Part shown: piece after piece, positions 41,662-49,417 of the stretch
How positions within the stretch are numbered: the stretch's first letter is position 1
How the letters are laid out: every line of letters begins with the position of its first letter
Assembly (NCBI RefSeq): GCF_019966595.1
Contig: NZ_JAINFJ010000009.1
Location: forward strand, 1-64,000
DNA: 64,000 nucleotides
Source of the DNA: Oricola indica
Lineage (GTDB): Bacteria > Pseudomonadota > Alphaproteobacteria > Rhizobiales > Rhizobiaceae
Reading direction: 5' to 3'
Translations under genes and position numbers: made by a program
Notes under the pieces: generated by a model
What the model saw: only the letters and a program-made list of their open reading frames with translations
Told to the model about the DNA's origin: nothing
Database searches by the model: none

Positions 41662-42222
41662 ATGACGATCAGAATTCCGGTTCGGGAAACGCTGGCTGTT
41701 TTCCTGTTCATATCAGCCCCGGTCCTTGCGCAAACGCAGGCGGATCAGGGCCCGGAGACACCTCCAGAGCAGATCGAGACGCAGCAGACCGGAGGCGGCG
41801 GCGCGGCTCCACCGGCTCCCGCGCCGCCTCCCTGTACCTGCTATTGCCTGGTCAATTGGGGAGCGGCCATCGCCGCACCCCATGTGCCGACAAATACCTT
41901 CACGACGACGAATTGGTTCGCGCCGCCGCCGACGCAGACCGAGACCGAGGACGGCGACGAGTTCTGGGACGCGAATACGAACAAGAAGGACTACAACTGC
42001 GCCACAAAACAGGTCACGCTGGTAACGCCCGACACGCCCAATCTCGTGCACAACACCTACCGCCGTACCCGCAGCCGAACGCTTGGTATCACTGGTTGGG
42101 GTGCATGGACGGCCTGGACGGCGCCGGCCAACACAGGCAACCTGGCCAATGCCGCCGCTCTCGCCACATCCGCGCCGCCGCAAACGCCGATCTGTATCGC
42201 CCAGGGCGTGCCCTGTCCGTAA
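41662..42222 (+). CDS. Secreted hypothetical protein, proline-rich with cysteines (186 aa)
   Basis: A signal peptide (VRETLAVFLFISAPVLAQ) is followed by a proline-, glycine- and threonine-rich segment (GGGGAAPPAPAPPPCTCYC) with clustered cysteines, a central acidic part (TETEDGDEFWDANTNKKDY) and a Cys-containing tail (PICIAQGVPCP). No domain is recognised. GGGGGAT precedes the ATG. It is followed 30 bases later by another unknown gene, and the pair precedes tRNA-Ser. The Cys pattern suggests disulfides in the periplasm or outside. Confidence 0.7.
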   Translation: MTIRIPVRETLAVFLFISAPVLAQTQADQGPETPPEQIETQQTGGGGAAPPAPAPPPCTCYCLVNWGAAIAAPHVPTNTFTTTNWFAPPPTQTETEDGDEFWDANTNKKDYNCATKQVTLVTPDTPNLVHNTYRRTRSRTLGITGWGAWTAWTAPANTGNLANAAALATSAPPQTPICIAQGVPCP

Positions 42223-42252
42223 CGGAGAGACGGGTTTCTGGGGGAAAGCGAA

Positions 42253-42762
42253 ATGGCCAAATACACCGTCGATGACGAATGCTGCAGAAATATCGACGCC
42301 TATATCAAACAGACCCAGTCGACCGTCGATACGCTCGTGCAAATCCATTCGAGCCATGATTTCTCGGACGGAAAGAGTTTCAACAAGGTCCTGAAGGAAT
42401 ACGGGCTGGGCGTCGAGGCGGTCGCAGGCGGCGGCATGTCGTCGTCGGCCGCGAAGAAGGCCGAGTGCTACAAGGAAGTCATCCGCGAGATCGAATCGAG
42501 TACCACCATCAACGTGACGATGGCGATCCAGCTGGCCCTGATCGGCGGGCACGGTTACTACAATCCCGTTTCCTGGCTGATCCACGACAAGGGCTATGCC
42601 CATGCACAGTGGATGCTGACCCGGCTGGTGATCGAAATCACGCGTGTGTCCTGGAAGCTCGCCAAGCTGAAGCAGATCAAGGACCTGTGCAAGAAGCGCC
42701 GCGCCGCCGCAGGGGAGAACAAGGCGGACGGCAAGGGCAGGTCCGAAGGGAAGGGCGAATAG
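42253..42762 (+). CDS. Hypothetical protein (169 aa), partner of 41662-42222
   Basis: No signal peptide is seen. The sequence is helical with [20 protein letters not shown] at the start, a hydrophobic middle ([20 protein letters not shown]) and a strongly basic C-terminus ([20 protein letters not shown]). It could be a membrane-associated or DNA-binding protein. A GGGGGAAAGCG stretch precedes the ATG. Thirty bases separate it from the secreted protein gene, so they are probably one operon. Function unknown. Confidence 0.68.
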   Translation: MAKYTVDDECCRNIDAYIKQTQSTVDTLVQIHSSHDFSDGKSFNKVLKEYGLGVEAVAGGGMSSSAAKKAECYKEVIREIESSTTINVTMAIQLALIGGHGYYNPVSWLIHDKGYAHAQWMLTRLVIEITRVSWKLAKLKQIKDLCKKRRAAAGENKADGKGRSEGKGE

Positions 42763-42786
42763 GTGCGTTTGGCTCGATGGGGGAAA

Positions 42787-42876
42787 TGGCGGTGAGACAG
42801 GGATTCGAACCCTGGAGACGGTTCCCCGCCTACACGCGTTCCAGGCGTGCGCCTTCAACCACTCGGCCACCTCACC
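42787..42876 (-). tRNA. tRNA-Ser (anticodon GGA), CCA encoded
   Basis: The minus-strand sequence begins GGTGAGGTGGCCGAGTGGTT, has an anticodon loop CTGGAAC giving GGA, a long class II variable arm (TGTAGGCGGGGAACCGTCTC), the GGTTCGAATCC T-arm and a closing CTCACC stem, discriminator G and encoded CCA (42787-42789). Length is 87 bases without CCA. Genes for tRNA-Ser are common integration targets, but no integrase flanks this one. Confidence 0.96.
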
Positions 42877-43097
42877 GTTATCCGCCTGGCCCGGACGGTT
42901 GCTGTCGGGCGCGGGGACGGGTCCGTCCACGGTGGCGGCAATATAGTCGGAACGCTTGGCGGTTCAACTCCCCATTTGTCTCTTTTTTCATGCTTTCGAA
43001 CAAGCGATCCGCCGGCCTCGCTCAAAGGCGCATTGCCATGTCGCCGGGCGTTTCGTATTGACGCTGAGGCGCCAGATTTGCCATCGCCCGATTGACC

Positions 43098-43421
43098 ATG
43101 ATCCGCTTTTTTCTGAAGACCCTCTCTTTCATTGCCTTTGCCATCGCGCTGATGTTCATCGTCATCGATGCGACGCGGTCGATCGGCGTGTCCAGTATCG
43201 TGTTCACGCCCTTCGGCGAGAGTCTAGAACTGGTCATTCCGACGCTTCTTGAAACGTTCCGGGACTGGCTGGCCGGCGCCGCTCCCGAATTTGTGAGCGA
43301 TCCGCTGCTTGTTTCGCTGTTCGCCCTGCCCACATTTGCCGTGTTCGCCGTTCTTGCGCTCCTGCTCTACGCATTGGGCCGCAAGCCGCCGGAGAAGGGC
43401 CTCAAGCGCCGCCCGCGCTAG
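43098..43421 (+). CDS. Two-pass membrane protein (107 aa)
   Basis: Two hydrophobic segments ([18 protein letters not shown], about residues 9-27, and [20 protein letters not shown], about 75-96) flank a middle region with [16 protein letters not shown]. The basic tail ([14 protein letters not shown]) would stay in the cytoplasm. It precedes msrA by 25 bases in the same direction. Homologous short proteins are found beside msrA or exopolysaccharide genes in related bacteria as far as I recall, but no function is established. Confidence 0.75.
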   Translation: MIRFFLKTLSFIAFAIALMFIVIDATRSIGVSSIVFTPFGESLELVIPTLLETFRDWLAGAAPEFVSDPLLVSLFALPTFAVFAVLALLLYALGRKPPEKGLKRRPR

Positions 43422-43446
43422 GCCGTCCTTTCAAGGGAGAGCCGCC

Positions 43447-44097
43447 ATGTTTCTGTCCAGCCTGTTCGAGAAGAAGACGAAAATGCCCGATGCCGCGCAG
43501 GCGCTGCCGGGCCGCGACGAGCCGCTGCCGACCGCGACGCATCACTTCGTCAACGGCATGCCGCTCAAGGGTCCGTGGCCGGACGGCATGGAGGTCGTCT
43601 ATTTCGGCATGGGCTGTTTCTGGGGCGCTGAACGCCTGTTCTGGAAGCTCGACGGCGTCTACGTCACCGCGGTGGGCTATGCTGGCGGCCTGACGCCGAA
43701 CCCGACCTACCAGGAAACGACGACCGGCCTGACCGGCCACGCGGAAGTCGTGATGGTCGTCTTCGACCCGGCAAAGATCAGCCTGCAGAAATTGCTGGAG
43801 ACCTTCTGGGAAGAGCACGACCCGACACAGGGCATGCGCCAGGGCAACGATGTCGGCACCACCTACCGTTCGGCGATCTACGCGACCAGTGACGAACAAC
43901 TGGCTGCCGTGCAGGCCAGCCGCGATGCTTACCAGGCGGCGCTGAAGGGCGCCGGTATAGCCGCGCCGATCACCACCGAGATCGCGCCGGCGCCGCAATT
44001 CTTCTACGCCGAGGACTATCACCAGCAATATCTGGCGAAGAACCCGGGCGGCTACTGCGGATTGCAGGGCACCGGCGTTTCCTGCGTAGGCGGTTGA
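43447..44097 (+). CDS. msrA: Peptide methionine sulfoxide reductase MsrA (216 aa)
   Basis: MsrA reduces S-methionine sulfoxide in proteins. The catalytic motif [15 protein letters not shown] puts the active cysteine at 57, followed by [20 protein letters not shown] and [18 protein letters not shown] with resolving cysteines near the end (GYCG, SCVG). The N-terminus carries about 45 residues before the fold, as in other long alphaproteobacterial MsrA proteins. GGGAG lies upstream of ATG 43447. Confidence 0.96.
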   Translation: MFLSSLFEKKTKMPDAAQALPGRDEPLPTATHHFVNGMPLKGPWPDGMEVVYFGMGCFWGAERLFWKLDGVYVTAVGYAGGLTPNPTYQETTTGLTGHAEVVMVVFDPAKISLQKLLETFWEEHDPTQGMRQGNDVGTTYRSAIYATSDEQLAAVQASRDAYQAALKGAGIAAPITTEIAPAPQFFYAEDYHQQYLAKNPGGYCGLQGTGVSCVGG

Positions 44098-44168
44098 ACG
44101 GGGCTGATTTTTTCGCGGTCTCGTGTCATTGAGCGCCGCAAATATCCTTTTGGCCCGAGGAAAGCCCC

Positions 44169-45056
44169 ATGACCGCCTCGCAGCACACCGTCCGTGTCGC
44201 CAGCGTCCAGTTCGCCGCCCGGCAGACGGATTCGCCCGACGCCTTTTTTGACCGGATCGCGACCTATGTTCGATCCGCCGGTGACTATGGCGCGGATTTC
44301 GTGTGTTTTCCGGAACATTTTACGCTGCAGCTGCTGTCCGGCGCATCCTCCATGGTGCCCGCCGGCGAGGCGATCGACCGGCTGAGCGAATACACGCCGC
44401 TTCTGAAAGAGCGCCTTGCAGCGCTTGCCCGCGAGCATGACGTCAACATCATCGGCGGCTCGCACGCGACGATATTCGAAGGCGAGGCGCACAACATCAC
44501 CTTCGTGGCGTTGCGGGACGGCACGCTGCATGCGCGCCACAAGCTGCACCCGACGCCCGATGAGAAGGCCGTCTGGAACATCCGCGGCGGCGCATCGGCT
44601 GAGCCCGTCGAGACCGATCGCGGCCCGGTCGGCGTGATGATCTGCTACGACAGCGAGTTTCCCGAGATGGGCCGGCATCTCACCGATGCCGGCGCAAGCC
44701 TGTTCTTCGTGCCCTATTGCACCGACACGCGGCACGGCCATTTGCGGGTGCGCTATTGCTGTCACGCCCGCACGGTTGAAAACCAGTGCTATGTCGTGAC
44801 GTCCGGCCTCGTGGGCACGGTGCCGAATGTCGCCAATATGGATATCAATTTCGCGCAGTCGGCGGTGCTTACGCCGTCGGATCACCCCTTCGCGCGCGAC
44901 GGGATCGCGGCCGAGGCGACCGAGAATGCCGAGATGATGATCGTCGCCGATCTCGATCTCGACCGGCTCGAAACCGCGCGGGCGCGCGGTTCCGTTCGCA
45001 ATCTGCATGACCGGCGGCCGGAACTCTACCGCGTCGATTGGCGCGGCGAGGGCTAG
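44169..45056 (+). CDS. Carbon-nitrogen hydrolase, nitrilase superfamily (295 aa)
   Basis: The catalytic triad is visible: Glu49 in CFPEHF, Lys125 in HARHKLHPTP and Cys159 in VMICYDSEFPE. The N-terminal VRVASVQFAARQTDSPDAFF is typical of the superfamily. It may be an amidase, N-carbamoylputrescine amidase-like or omega-amidase-like enzyme; the C-terminal AEMMIVADLDLDRLETARAR does not decide. It is 71 bases behind msrA on the same strand. Confidence 0.92.
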   Translation: MTASQHTVRVASVQFAARQTDSPDAFFDRIATYVRSAGDYGADFVCFPEHFTLQLLSGASSMVPAGEAIDRLSEYTPLLKERLAALAREHDVNIIGGSHATIFEGEAHNITFVALRDGTLHARHKLHPTPDEKAVWNIRGGASAEPVETDRGPVGVMICYDSEFPEMGRHLTDAGASLFFVPYCTDTRHGHLRVRYCCHARTVENQCYVVTSGLVGTVPNVANMDINFAQSAVLTPSDHPFARDGIAAEATENAEMMIVADLDLDRLETARARGSVRNLHDRRPELYRVDWRGEG

Positions 45057-45066
45057 CCGCCGCGCG

Positions 45067-45756
45067 TCAGCTGTCGCCCATGCGTCGCCACATCGTGACC
45101 GCCGTGCCGTCCGCGAGCGTGCCGGAGAAGTAGTTGATACCGTCGCGCTTCATGCTGGCCACGACCGTCTTGCGGTCCGGTGCGAGCAGCTGGAACGGCG
45201 CGTCGTAACCGGTGAAGCTGTGTCCGAGCGTCCAGTTCGCCGCGCCGGCGACCAGCGAAGAGCAGCCTTTCGGCTTCAACCGGCCCTTGTTGGACGATTG
45301 CATGCGCATATTGGTGCCCGAGCTGATGTCGATCTGGCAGCCGCAATCCTGCGAGCCGTCCGTGATCATCCATGTGCCCTTGAGATCCTGCTCGGTGCGG
45401 ATCTGGTCGCGGGCGATGCCGCCGGCGATGGCGCCGCCCAACCCGCCGCCGAGGCGGCCGCCGATACCGGCGATCACGTTGCGCCCCGCATTGCGGGCGA
45501 CGTTCTTGCCGACGGCGTTCTTGGCGAAATCGGCGCCCTTGGCCGGCTTTGGCGGCGGCCCCCCGGCCAGCGCGATCGAGCATTGACCGCCGGCCGCGGC
45601 GTCGGCATTCGCGGCCTGTGTCGTCTCTTCTGCAAGTGAAAGTGATGGATTGTCAGCGCCGGCGGAAGCGTCGGCTCCCGGCAGCGACATGCTTTGACAA
45701 GACGCAACTATTGCTGCGGCGCCCGTGAGCGCCGCCAGGCGTTTCAGGTTTTTCAT
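45067..45756 (-). CDS. Lipoprotein with AprI/Inh (Omp19-like) domain (229 aa)
   Basis: Signal MKNLKRLAALTGAAAIVASC has Cys20 as lipidation site. A glycine-zipper segment (GIGGRLGGGLGGAIAGGIAR) precedes a C-terminal AprI/Inh-type beta-barrel: LKGTWMITDGSQDCGCQIDI, LKPKGCSSLVAGAANWTLG, then VASMKRDGINYFSGTLADG. The same domain occurs in protease inhibitors and in the Brucella outer-membrane lipoprotein Omp19. The glycine zipper suggests membrane insertion. It converges on the nitrilase-family gene with ten bases between stops. Confidence 0.85.
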   Translation of the reverse strand: MKNLKRLAALTGAAAIVASCQSMSLPGADASAGADNPSLSLAEETTQAANADAAAGGQCSIALAGGPPPKPAKGADFAKNAVGKNVARNAGRNVIAGIGGRLGGGLGGAIAGGIARDQIRTEQDLKGTWMITDGSQDCGCQIDISSGTNMRMQSSNKGRLKPKGCSSLVAGAANWTLGHSFTGYDAPFQLLAPDRKTVVASMKRDGINYFSGTLADGTAVTMWRRMGDS

Positions 45757-45834
45757 GGGTAGCTCCCCGTTCCCAGTACACGGAATGTAAAAGACTGAAA
45801 TCGGGCGCTATCAAGGCGTTGTGTACTGCCGGCC

Positions 45835-46131
45835 TCAAAGGTTCCCCGCGCTCCGCGTACGGAGTTTTTCGAGTTCCTTTGCCGCGTTGACATGCATCGG
45901 CAGCCGGGAAGCCCACTCCACGTCGCCGCGGTGGATGCCGAGATCGCGATAGACCCAGTCATCCTTGCCGGCCAGTGTCATGAACGCGGCCCGGTCGCGG
46001 CGCTGCCGGTGCCAGCGCAGCAACGCCGAGACAGTACCGCCAGCGGCTGACGCAGCCAGCTTTGCGAGGGTGACGATGATGCTGCCGTCATTGCGCGGTT
46101 GGTGAGCCTGTTCGAATTCGATCGTGGTCAT
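45835..46131 (-). CDS. DUF1127 family protein (98 aa)
   Basis: The DUF1127 motif is LLRWHRQRRDRAAFMTLAGK followed by WVYRDLGIHRGDVEWASRLP (an RRRxxRxxLxxLxDxxLxDIGL-type motif). The first 40 residues are an extended N-terminus. AAGGAG lies before ATG 46131. It is divergent from the LysR regulator gene and shares its 135-base promoter region. In Brucella, VtlR activates small DUF1127 proteins with this arrangement. Other DUF1127 proteins bind RNA or affect phosphate and carbon metabolism. Confidence 0.9.
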   Translation of the reverse strand: MTTIEFEQAHQPRNDGSIIVTLAKLAASAAGGTVSALLRWHRQRRDRAAFMTLAGKDDWVYRDLGIHRGDVEWASRLPMHVNAAKELEKLRTRSAGNL

Positions 46132-46211
46132 TGTCCGTCTCCTTTGTTCGGGGCGGTTGTTTCTCGTGTCGTCCGCCGTGGTCTGGACAATGCTCGCGAA
46201 GCATGGTTCAA

Positions 46212-46229
46212 TCAAACGAATAGATTTGA
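46212..46229. promoter_or_regulatory. Inverted repeat in the LysR/DUF1127 intergenic region
   Basis: TCAAA (46212-46216) and TTTGA (46225-46229) form an inverted repeat with eight bases between them, 37 bases before the LysR ATG. Divergent LysR systems usually bind such dyads to regulate themselves and the partner gene. The repeat is short, so this is only a candidate. Confidence 0.35.
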
Positions 46230-46266
46230 CGCGATCATTCAGAAAACTTGAACTGAGGCTGACCCC

Positions 46267-47163
46267 ATGAATGCTCCGAGTGCAAGACCGGCCCTGGCGC
46301 AGGCGCCAGCCGATATCGATCTCCTGCGCACCTTTCTGGCGATTGCCGAGACAGGCAGTTTTTCCAAGGCCGCGGAACGCGTCTTCCGCACGCCGTCAGC
46401 CGTGTCCATGCAGGTCAAGAAGCTGGAGGAAACGCTCGGCACATCGGTCTTCGAGCGCGATTCCCGTTCGGTGAAGCTCACCCAGAGCGGTGAGATGCTG
46501 GTCAGCTATGCGCGCCGCATACTCGCGCTTTCAAACGAGATGATGGCGCGCTTCGTCATGCCGGAGATGGAAGGCACGGTCTGCCTCGGCGCGCCCGACG
46601 ACTATGGCGAGCGTATCATGCCGCAAGTCCTGAAGCGTTTCGCCGAGACGCACCCGAACGTGCAGGTCAACGTGATCATCGAGACCAGCGATCTTCTCAT
46701 CAAGCGCTTCGAGAACGGCCAGCTCGACGTGATGGTTTATACCGCCCAGTCGCAGCAGCTGGAGGAGGGCGCGCAGGTGCTGCTCGAGGAGGATCTCGTC
46801 TGGGCCGGCGTGCGCGGCGGCTGTGCGTGGGAACGCGATCCCCTGCCGCTATCCATGTGGGAGGAAGGTTGCGCCTGGCGGTCCGGCGCGGTGCAGGCGC
46901 TGACCGAAGTCGGCCGCAGTTACCGAACCGCTTACATGACGGCGCACACCCAGGCCCAGCGTGCCGCGATAGCCTCCGATCTCGCCATCGCGCCCTTCCC
47001 GAAGAGCTTCATCTCCGAGCCGTTGATCGAACTCGGCGAAAAGCAGGGCCTGCCGAAGCTCTGCAAATACCAGATTCGCATGCGGGTGAAGGACAATCCC
47101 GGCTGCTGCTCGCGCGCCGTCGCCGACCACGTCACCGCCTGTTTCGACGAGATGTGCGGCTGA
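46267..47163 (+). CDS. LysR family regulator, VtlR/LsrB-like (298 aa)
   Basis: The winged-helix domain reads DIDLLRTFLAIAETGSFSKA, ERVFRTPSAVSMQVKKLEET and LTQSGEMLVSYARRIL. The effector domain has FAETHPNVQVNVIIETSDLL and GLPKLCKYQIRMRVKDNPGC, unusually rich in cysteine. The divergent DUF1127 gene and the overall plan match VtlR of Brucella and LsrB of rhizobia, which link cell envelope or metal stress to small-protein expression; identity with them needs a phylogeny. Confidence 0.87.
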   Translation: MNAPSARPALAQAPADIDLLRTFLAIAETGSFSKAAERVFRTPSAVSMQVKKLEETLGTSVFERDSRSVKLTQSGEMLVSYARRILALSNEMMARFVMPEMEGTVCLGAPDDYGERIMPQVLKRFAETHPNVQVNVIIETSDLLIKRFENGQLDVMVYTAQSQQLEEGAQVLLEEDLVWAGVRGGCAWERDPLPLSMWEEGCAWRSGAVQALTEVGRSYRTAYMTAHTQAQRAAIASDLAIAPFPKSFISEPLIELGEKQGLPKLCKYQIRMRVKDNPGCCSRAVADHVTACFDEMCG

Positions 47164-47228
47164 TCGCGCGATATCATGCATGGCAAACCGATCCCTGATT
47201 CCTATCTTGGAATCAAGGAGATACGGAA

Positions 47229-47586
47229 ATGTCGGTACTTGCGAACAAATGGTTCCACGATGAGGCGGCGGCTTTCGAGCATTGTCCTATCCGCGCATTG
47301 CGCAGCTGTTCGCCAAGCATGAACGTGTCGCGCACCGCAAGAAAGAATAGGTTCGCGGCGAGTTCACACGGACGCGATTTAATGCTTCTTTTCGATTTTC
47401 AAACGCGGCATGACGGGCGTGTACTGGCATTGCGCGGAACACCATCTGTACCGCTATCTCGCGGAATTCGATTTCCGTTATTCGAGCCGCATCAAGCTTG
47501 GCATTGACGACAAGGAGCGCGCCGAGCGCATCCTTTTGGGCGTCAAAGATCGCCGCCTTACATATAGACCTTTCGCAAGTGTATGA
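47229..47586 (+). pseudogene. IS1595-family (ISXO2-like) transposase relic
   Basis: The start MSVLANKWFHDEAAAFEHC is the typical N-terminus of IS1595-type transposases, which have a zinc ribbon and a DDE domain. It then jumps, after an internal deletion of well over 100 codons, to the C-terminal part: RIAQLFAKHERVAHRKKE, a stop, VRGE, a frame change, HTDAI, another stop, CFFSIFKRGM and finally GVYWHCAEHHLYRYLAEFDF with LTYRP. At least two stops and one frameshift show it is dead. AAGGAG precedes the start. Terminal repeats were not identified with confidence. Confidence 0.85.
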
Positions 47587-47698
47587 AAACGTTGAGATAA
47601 CGCTGAATTACTTGCGAAAAGCGCGGGGCGATACTCGAAATGATTTGCCATGTCAAGATAGAATCACTAGATTCTTAATAGGTTAACTTGCGTTTGGC

Positions 47699-48286
47699 AT
47701 GGAAATGGACATCGCGGATTTCGCTACCAAGGCTGTTTACAAAGTTGAACTTTCTGGCGGCCAACGTCGCCTTAAAGAAGCGATCCTCTATGTCTGCAAG
47801 AAATCCAACGAAATGGAGAGATTTGGCGCGATCAAGTTGAACAAGATTCTATGGCGCGCAGATTTCCGGGCTTATTACGACCGCCAGATTCCTGTGACGG
47901 GAAGACAGTATCAACGAATCGCCTTAGGCCCGGCCCCTGTCGAAATGCCTCCCCTAATCAATGAGCTTCTTCGTGATGAATTGCTGGAGATAAAGCCAAC
48001 GGACGTTGGCGGCTTTATAGAGAAACGCCATATTGCTTTGGCCGACCCCGTTACAAATCTTTTCAGCCGCGAAGATCTGGATTATCTTGATGAGGCGATT
48101 ACTCACTATTGGGGCATGACTGGCGCTGAGACTAGTGATGAGTCGCACGGCGTTGCATGGAGAACGCGGGAAAATGGCGACCCAATGCCATATCAAACGT
48201 CGTTTTTCGAAGATGCGCCGCTGTCAAATGATCACTTGCGACGGCTCACACGCCTTGGTCGCGAAAGGGGTTGGACGTCTAACTAA
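47699..48286 (+). CDS. Panacea/SocA-domain antitoxin-like protein (195 aa)
   Basis: Residues about 20-140 match the Panacea (SocA, DUF4065) pattern: RRLKEAILYVCKKSNEMERF, GAIKLNKILWRADFRAYYDR, ITGRQYQRIALGPAPVEMPP-like block with PVTGRQYQRI, and a glycine/proline stretch after it. The KL.KIL.. and GPxP features are the signature of the family. Panacea domains serve as antitoxins for many unrelated toxins. A small gene follows with TAATG overlap, as in toxin-antitoxin operons. It lies in an AT-richer patch beside an IS relic, between the LysR gene and DUF3307. Confidence 0.82.
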   Translation: MEMDIADFATKAVYKVELSGGQRRLKEAILYVCKKSNEMERFGAIKLNKILWRADFRAYYDRQIPVTGRQYQRIALGPAPVEMPPLINELLRDELLEIKPTDVGGFIEKRHIALADPVTNLFSREDLDYLDEAITHYWGMTGAETSDESHGVAWRTRENGDPMPYQTSFFEDAPLSNDHLRRLTRLGRERGWTSN

Positions 48287-48555
48287 TGCGCCAAATCATC
48301 GCTTCGAGCGGCTTTGACGAAGCGGTGATCGCGCTGGGCGGCTACCGAGCCATTGATTTGGCTATGGAGCCGTTAATCGACGGGCTAATCCGTGACCCTT
48401 ATGGGTTTCCATCCTTCGAAAGCGATCTGATTTCCTTTCGATACGTTAGGACAAAAAGAGTAGGTATAGTGCCGGCGTTGGTTTTCGTCTTCTCGATAGA
48501 CGGAGATAAGAACGTGGTATTGGAACATGTCGAAGAAGACACAAACCCAAGCTGA
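48286..48555 (+). CDS. Putative toxin, RelE/ParE-like small protein (89 aa)
   Basis: The ATG overlaps the antitoxin stop by one base (TAATG), giving strict coupling. The sequence shows a helical first half (SGFDEAVIALGGYRAIDLAM, then EPLIDGLIRDPYGFP) and a beta-rich second half (LISFRYVRTKRVGIVPALVF, VFSIDGDKNVVLEHVEED), the layout of RelE/ParE-like toxins and relatives. No catalytic residue can be named with certainty. Panacea partners vary widely, so this may be a new toxin type. No signal or membrane segment is present. Confidence 0.65.
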   Translation: MRQIIASSGFDEAVIALGGYRAIDLAMEPLIDGLIRDPYGFPSFESDLISFRYVRTKRVGIVPALVFVFSIDGDKNVVLEHVEEDTNPS

Positions 48556-48663
48556 TTGTCTGTAGTCGTCCTACAATTTGCCAGTATCAATCTGAAACTG
48601 CGAATATTGTTAGAAACTAATCGATTTTCACGGGTTTGTAAAAGATAACGTCCGGCTGATCGT

Positions 48664-49404
48664 TCAGAAAAGCCCGGCCGCCCACACCGCCAGATAGGCG
48701 ATGCCGACGGCCCAGCCGAGGCTCGCGAAGGCCGACAGCATCGCATACTCCGCCCGTTTTCTATCGTTTGCTCCGCGCAACTCGCCGAACGCCATGATCG
48801 CGCGGGCGGCGATGACGAGGCCGGCGGCAAGCGGCTGTCCCATCACGATGAAAACGAAGACCGGTAGCCGTTCCAGCTGGCCGATGGCGCGCGCGCCCTT
48901 TTTCAGCCCGGCCTCGAACTCGAACCCGTCGATTTCTTCGCCGAAGGGCTTGAGGAACAGTTCCACCGCATAGGTGCCCGCCAGAACGGCGATGATGAAG
49001 CCGGAGCCGAGCATCATCGCGGACAGGACGGCCGAAAGCTGGTCCGGCGTCAGGTGGCTATAAATCAGCGAGCGGGACAGGTCCGCCGGCCAGAGAATCG
49101 AGACGGCGGCGACGACCACGATATGCGCCGCCTGATCGGCAAGGAACCAGGCAAGATTGAACGTGCCTTTGCGCGACTTGAACAGGTCGATGCAGAAATG
49201 CGTGACCGCGATTGTCGCGATGATCGCCGGCGCAAAGAAGCCGAGCACCACCACCGCCGTACCCGCGATGATCGCGATATGGATCGACAGGATCGGGATC
49301 TGGCCCTTCCTGATCGCGATACGCTCCGGCTGCAGCGGAAAGTCGCCGAGCAGATGCGCGAAAAGAAGCACTGTGAAGGTCTGCAGAATCGCCGCGGCGT
49401 TCAT
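48664..49404 (-). CDS. DUF3307 membrane protein (246 aa)
   Basis: An integral membrane protein with six or more hydrophobic segments. The N-terminal LLFAHLLGDFPLQPERIAIR matches the DUF3307 signature (HLxGDFxLQ); an internal THFCIDLFKSRKG-like helix follows the second pair. It lies 13 bases behind polA on the same strand and is likely co-transcribed. Function is unknown; related proteins are linked with SatD-like nucleotide sensing in other bacteria. Confidence 0.85.
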   Translation of the reverse strand: MNAAAILQTFTVLLFAHLLGDFPLQPERIAIRKGQIPILSIHIAIIAGTAVVVLGFFAPAIIATIAVTHFCIDLFKSRKGTFNLAWFLADQAAHIVVVAAVSILWPADLSRSLIYSHLTPDQLSAVLSAMMLGSGFIIAVLAGTYAVELFLKPFGEEIDGFEFEAGLKKGARAIGQLERLPVFVFIVMGQPLAAGLVIAARAIMAFGELRGANDRKRAEYAMLSAFASLGWAVGIAYLAVWAAGLF

Positions 49405-49417
49405 GGCGTCGGTCAAC

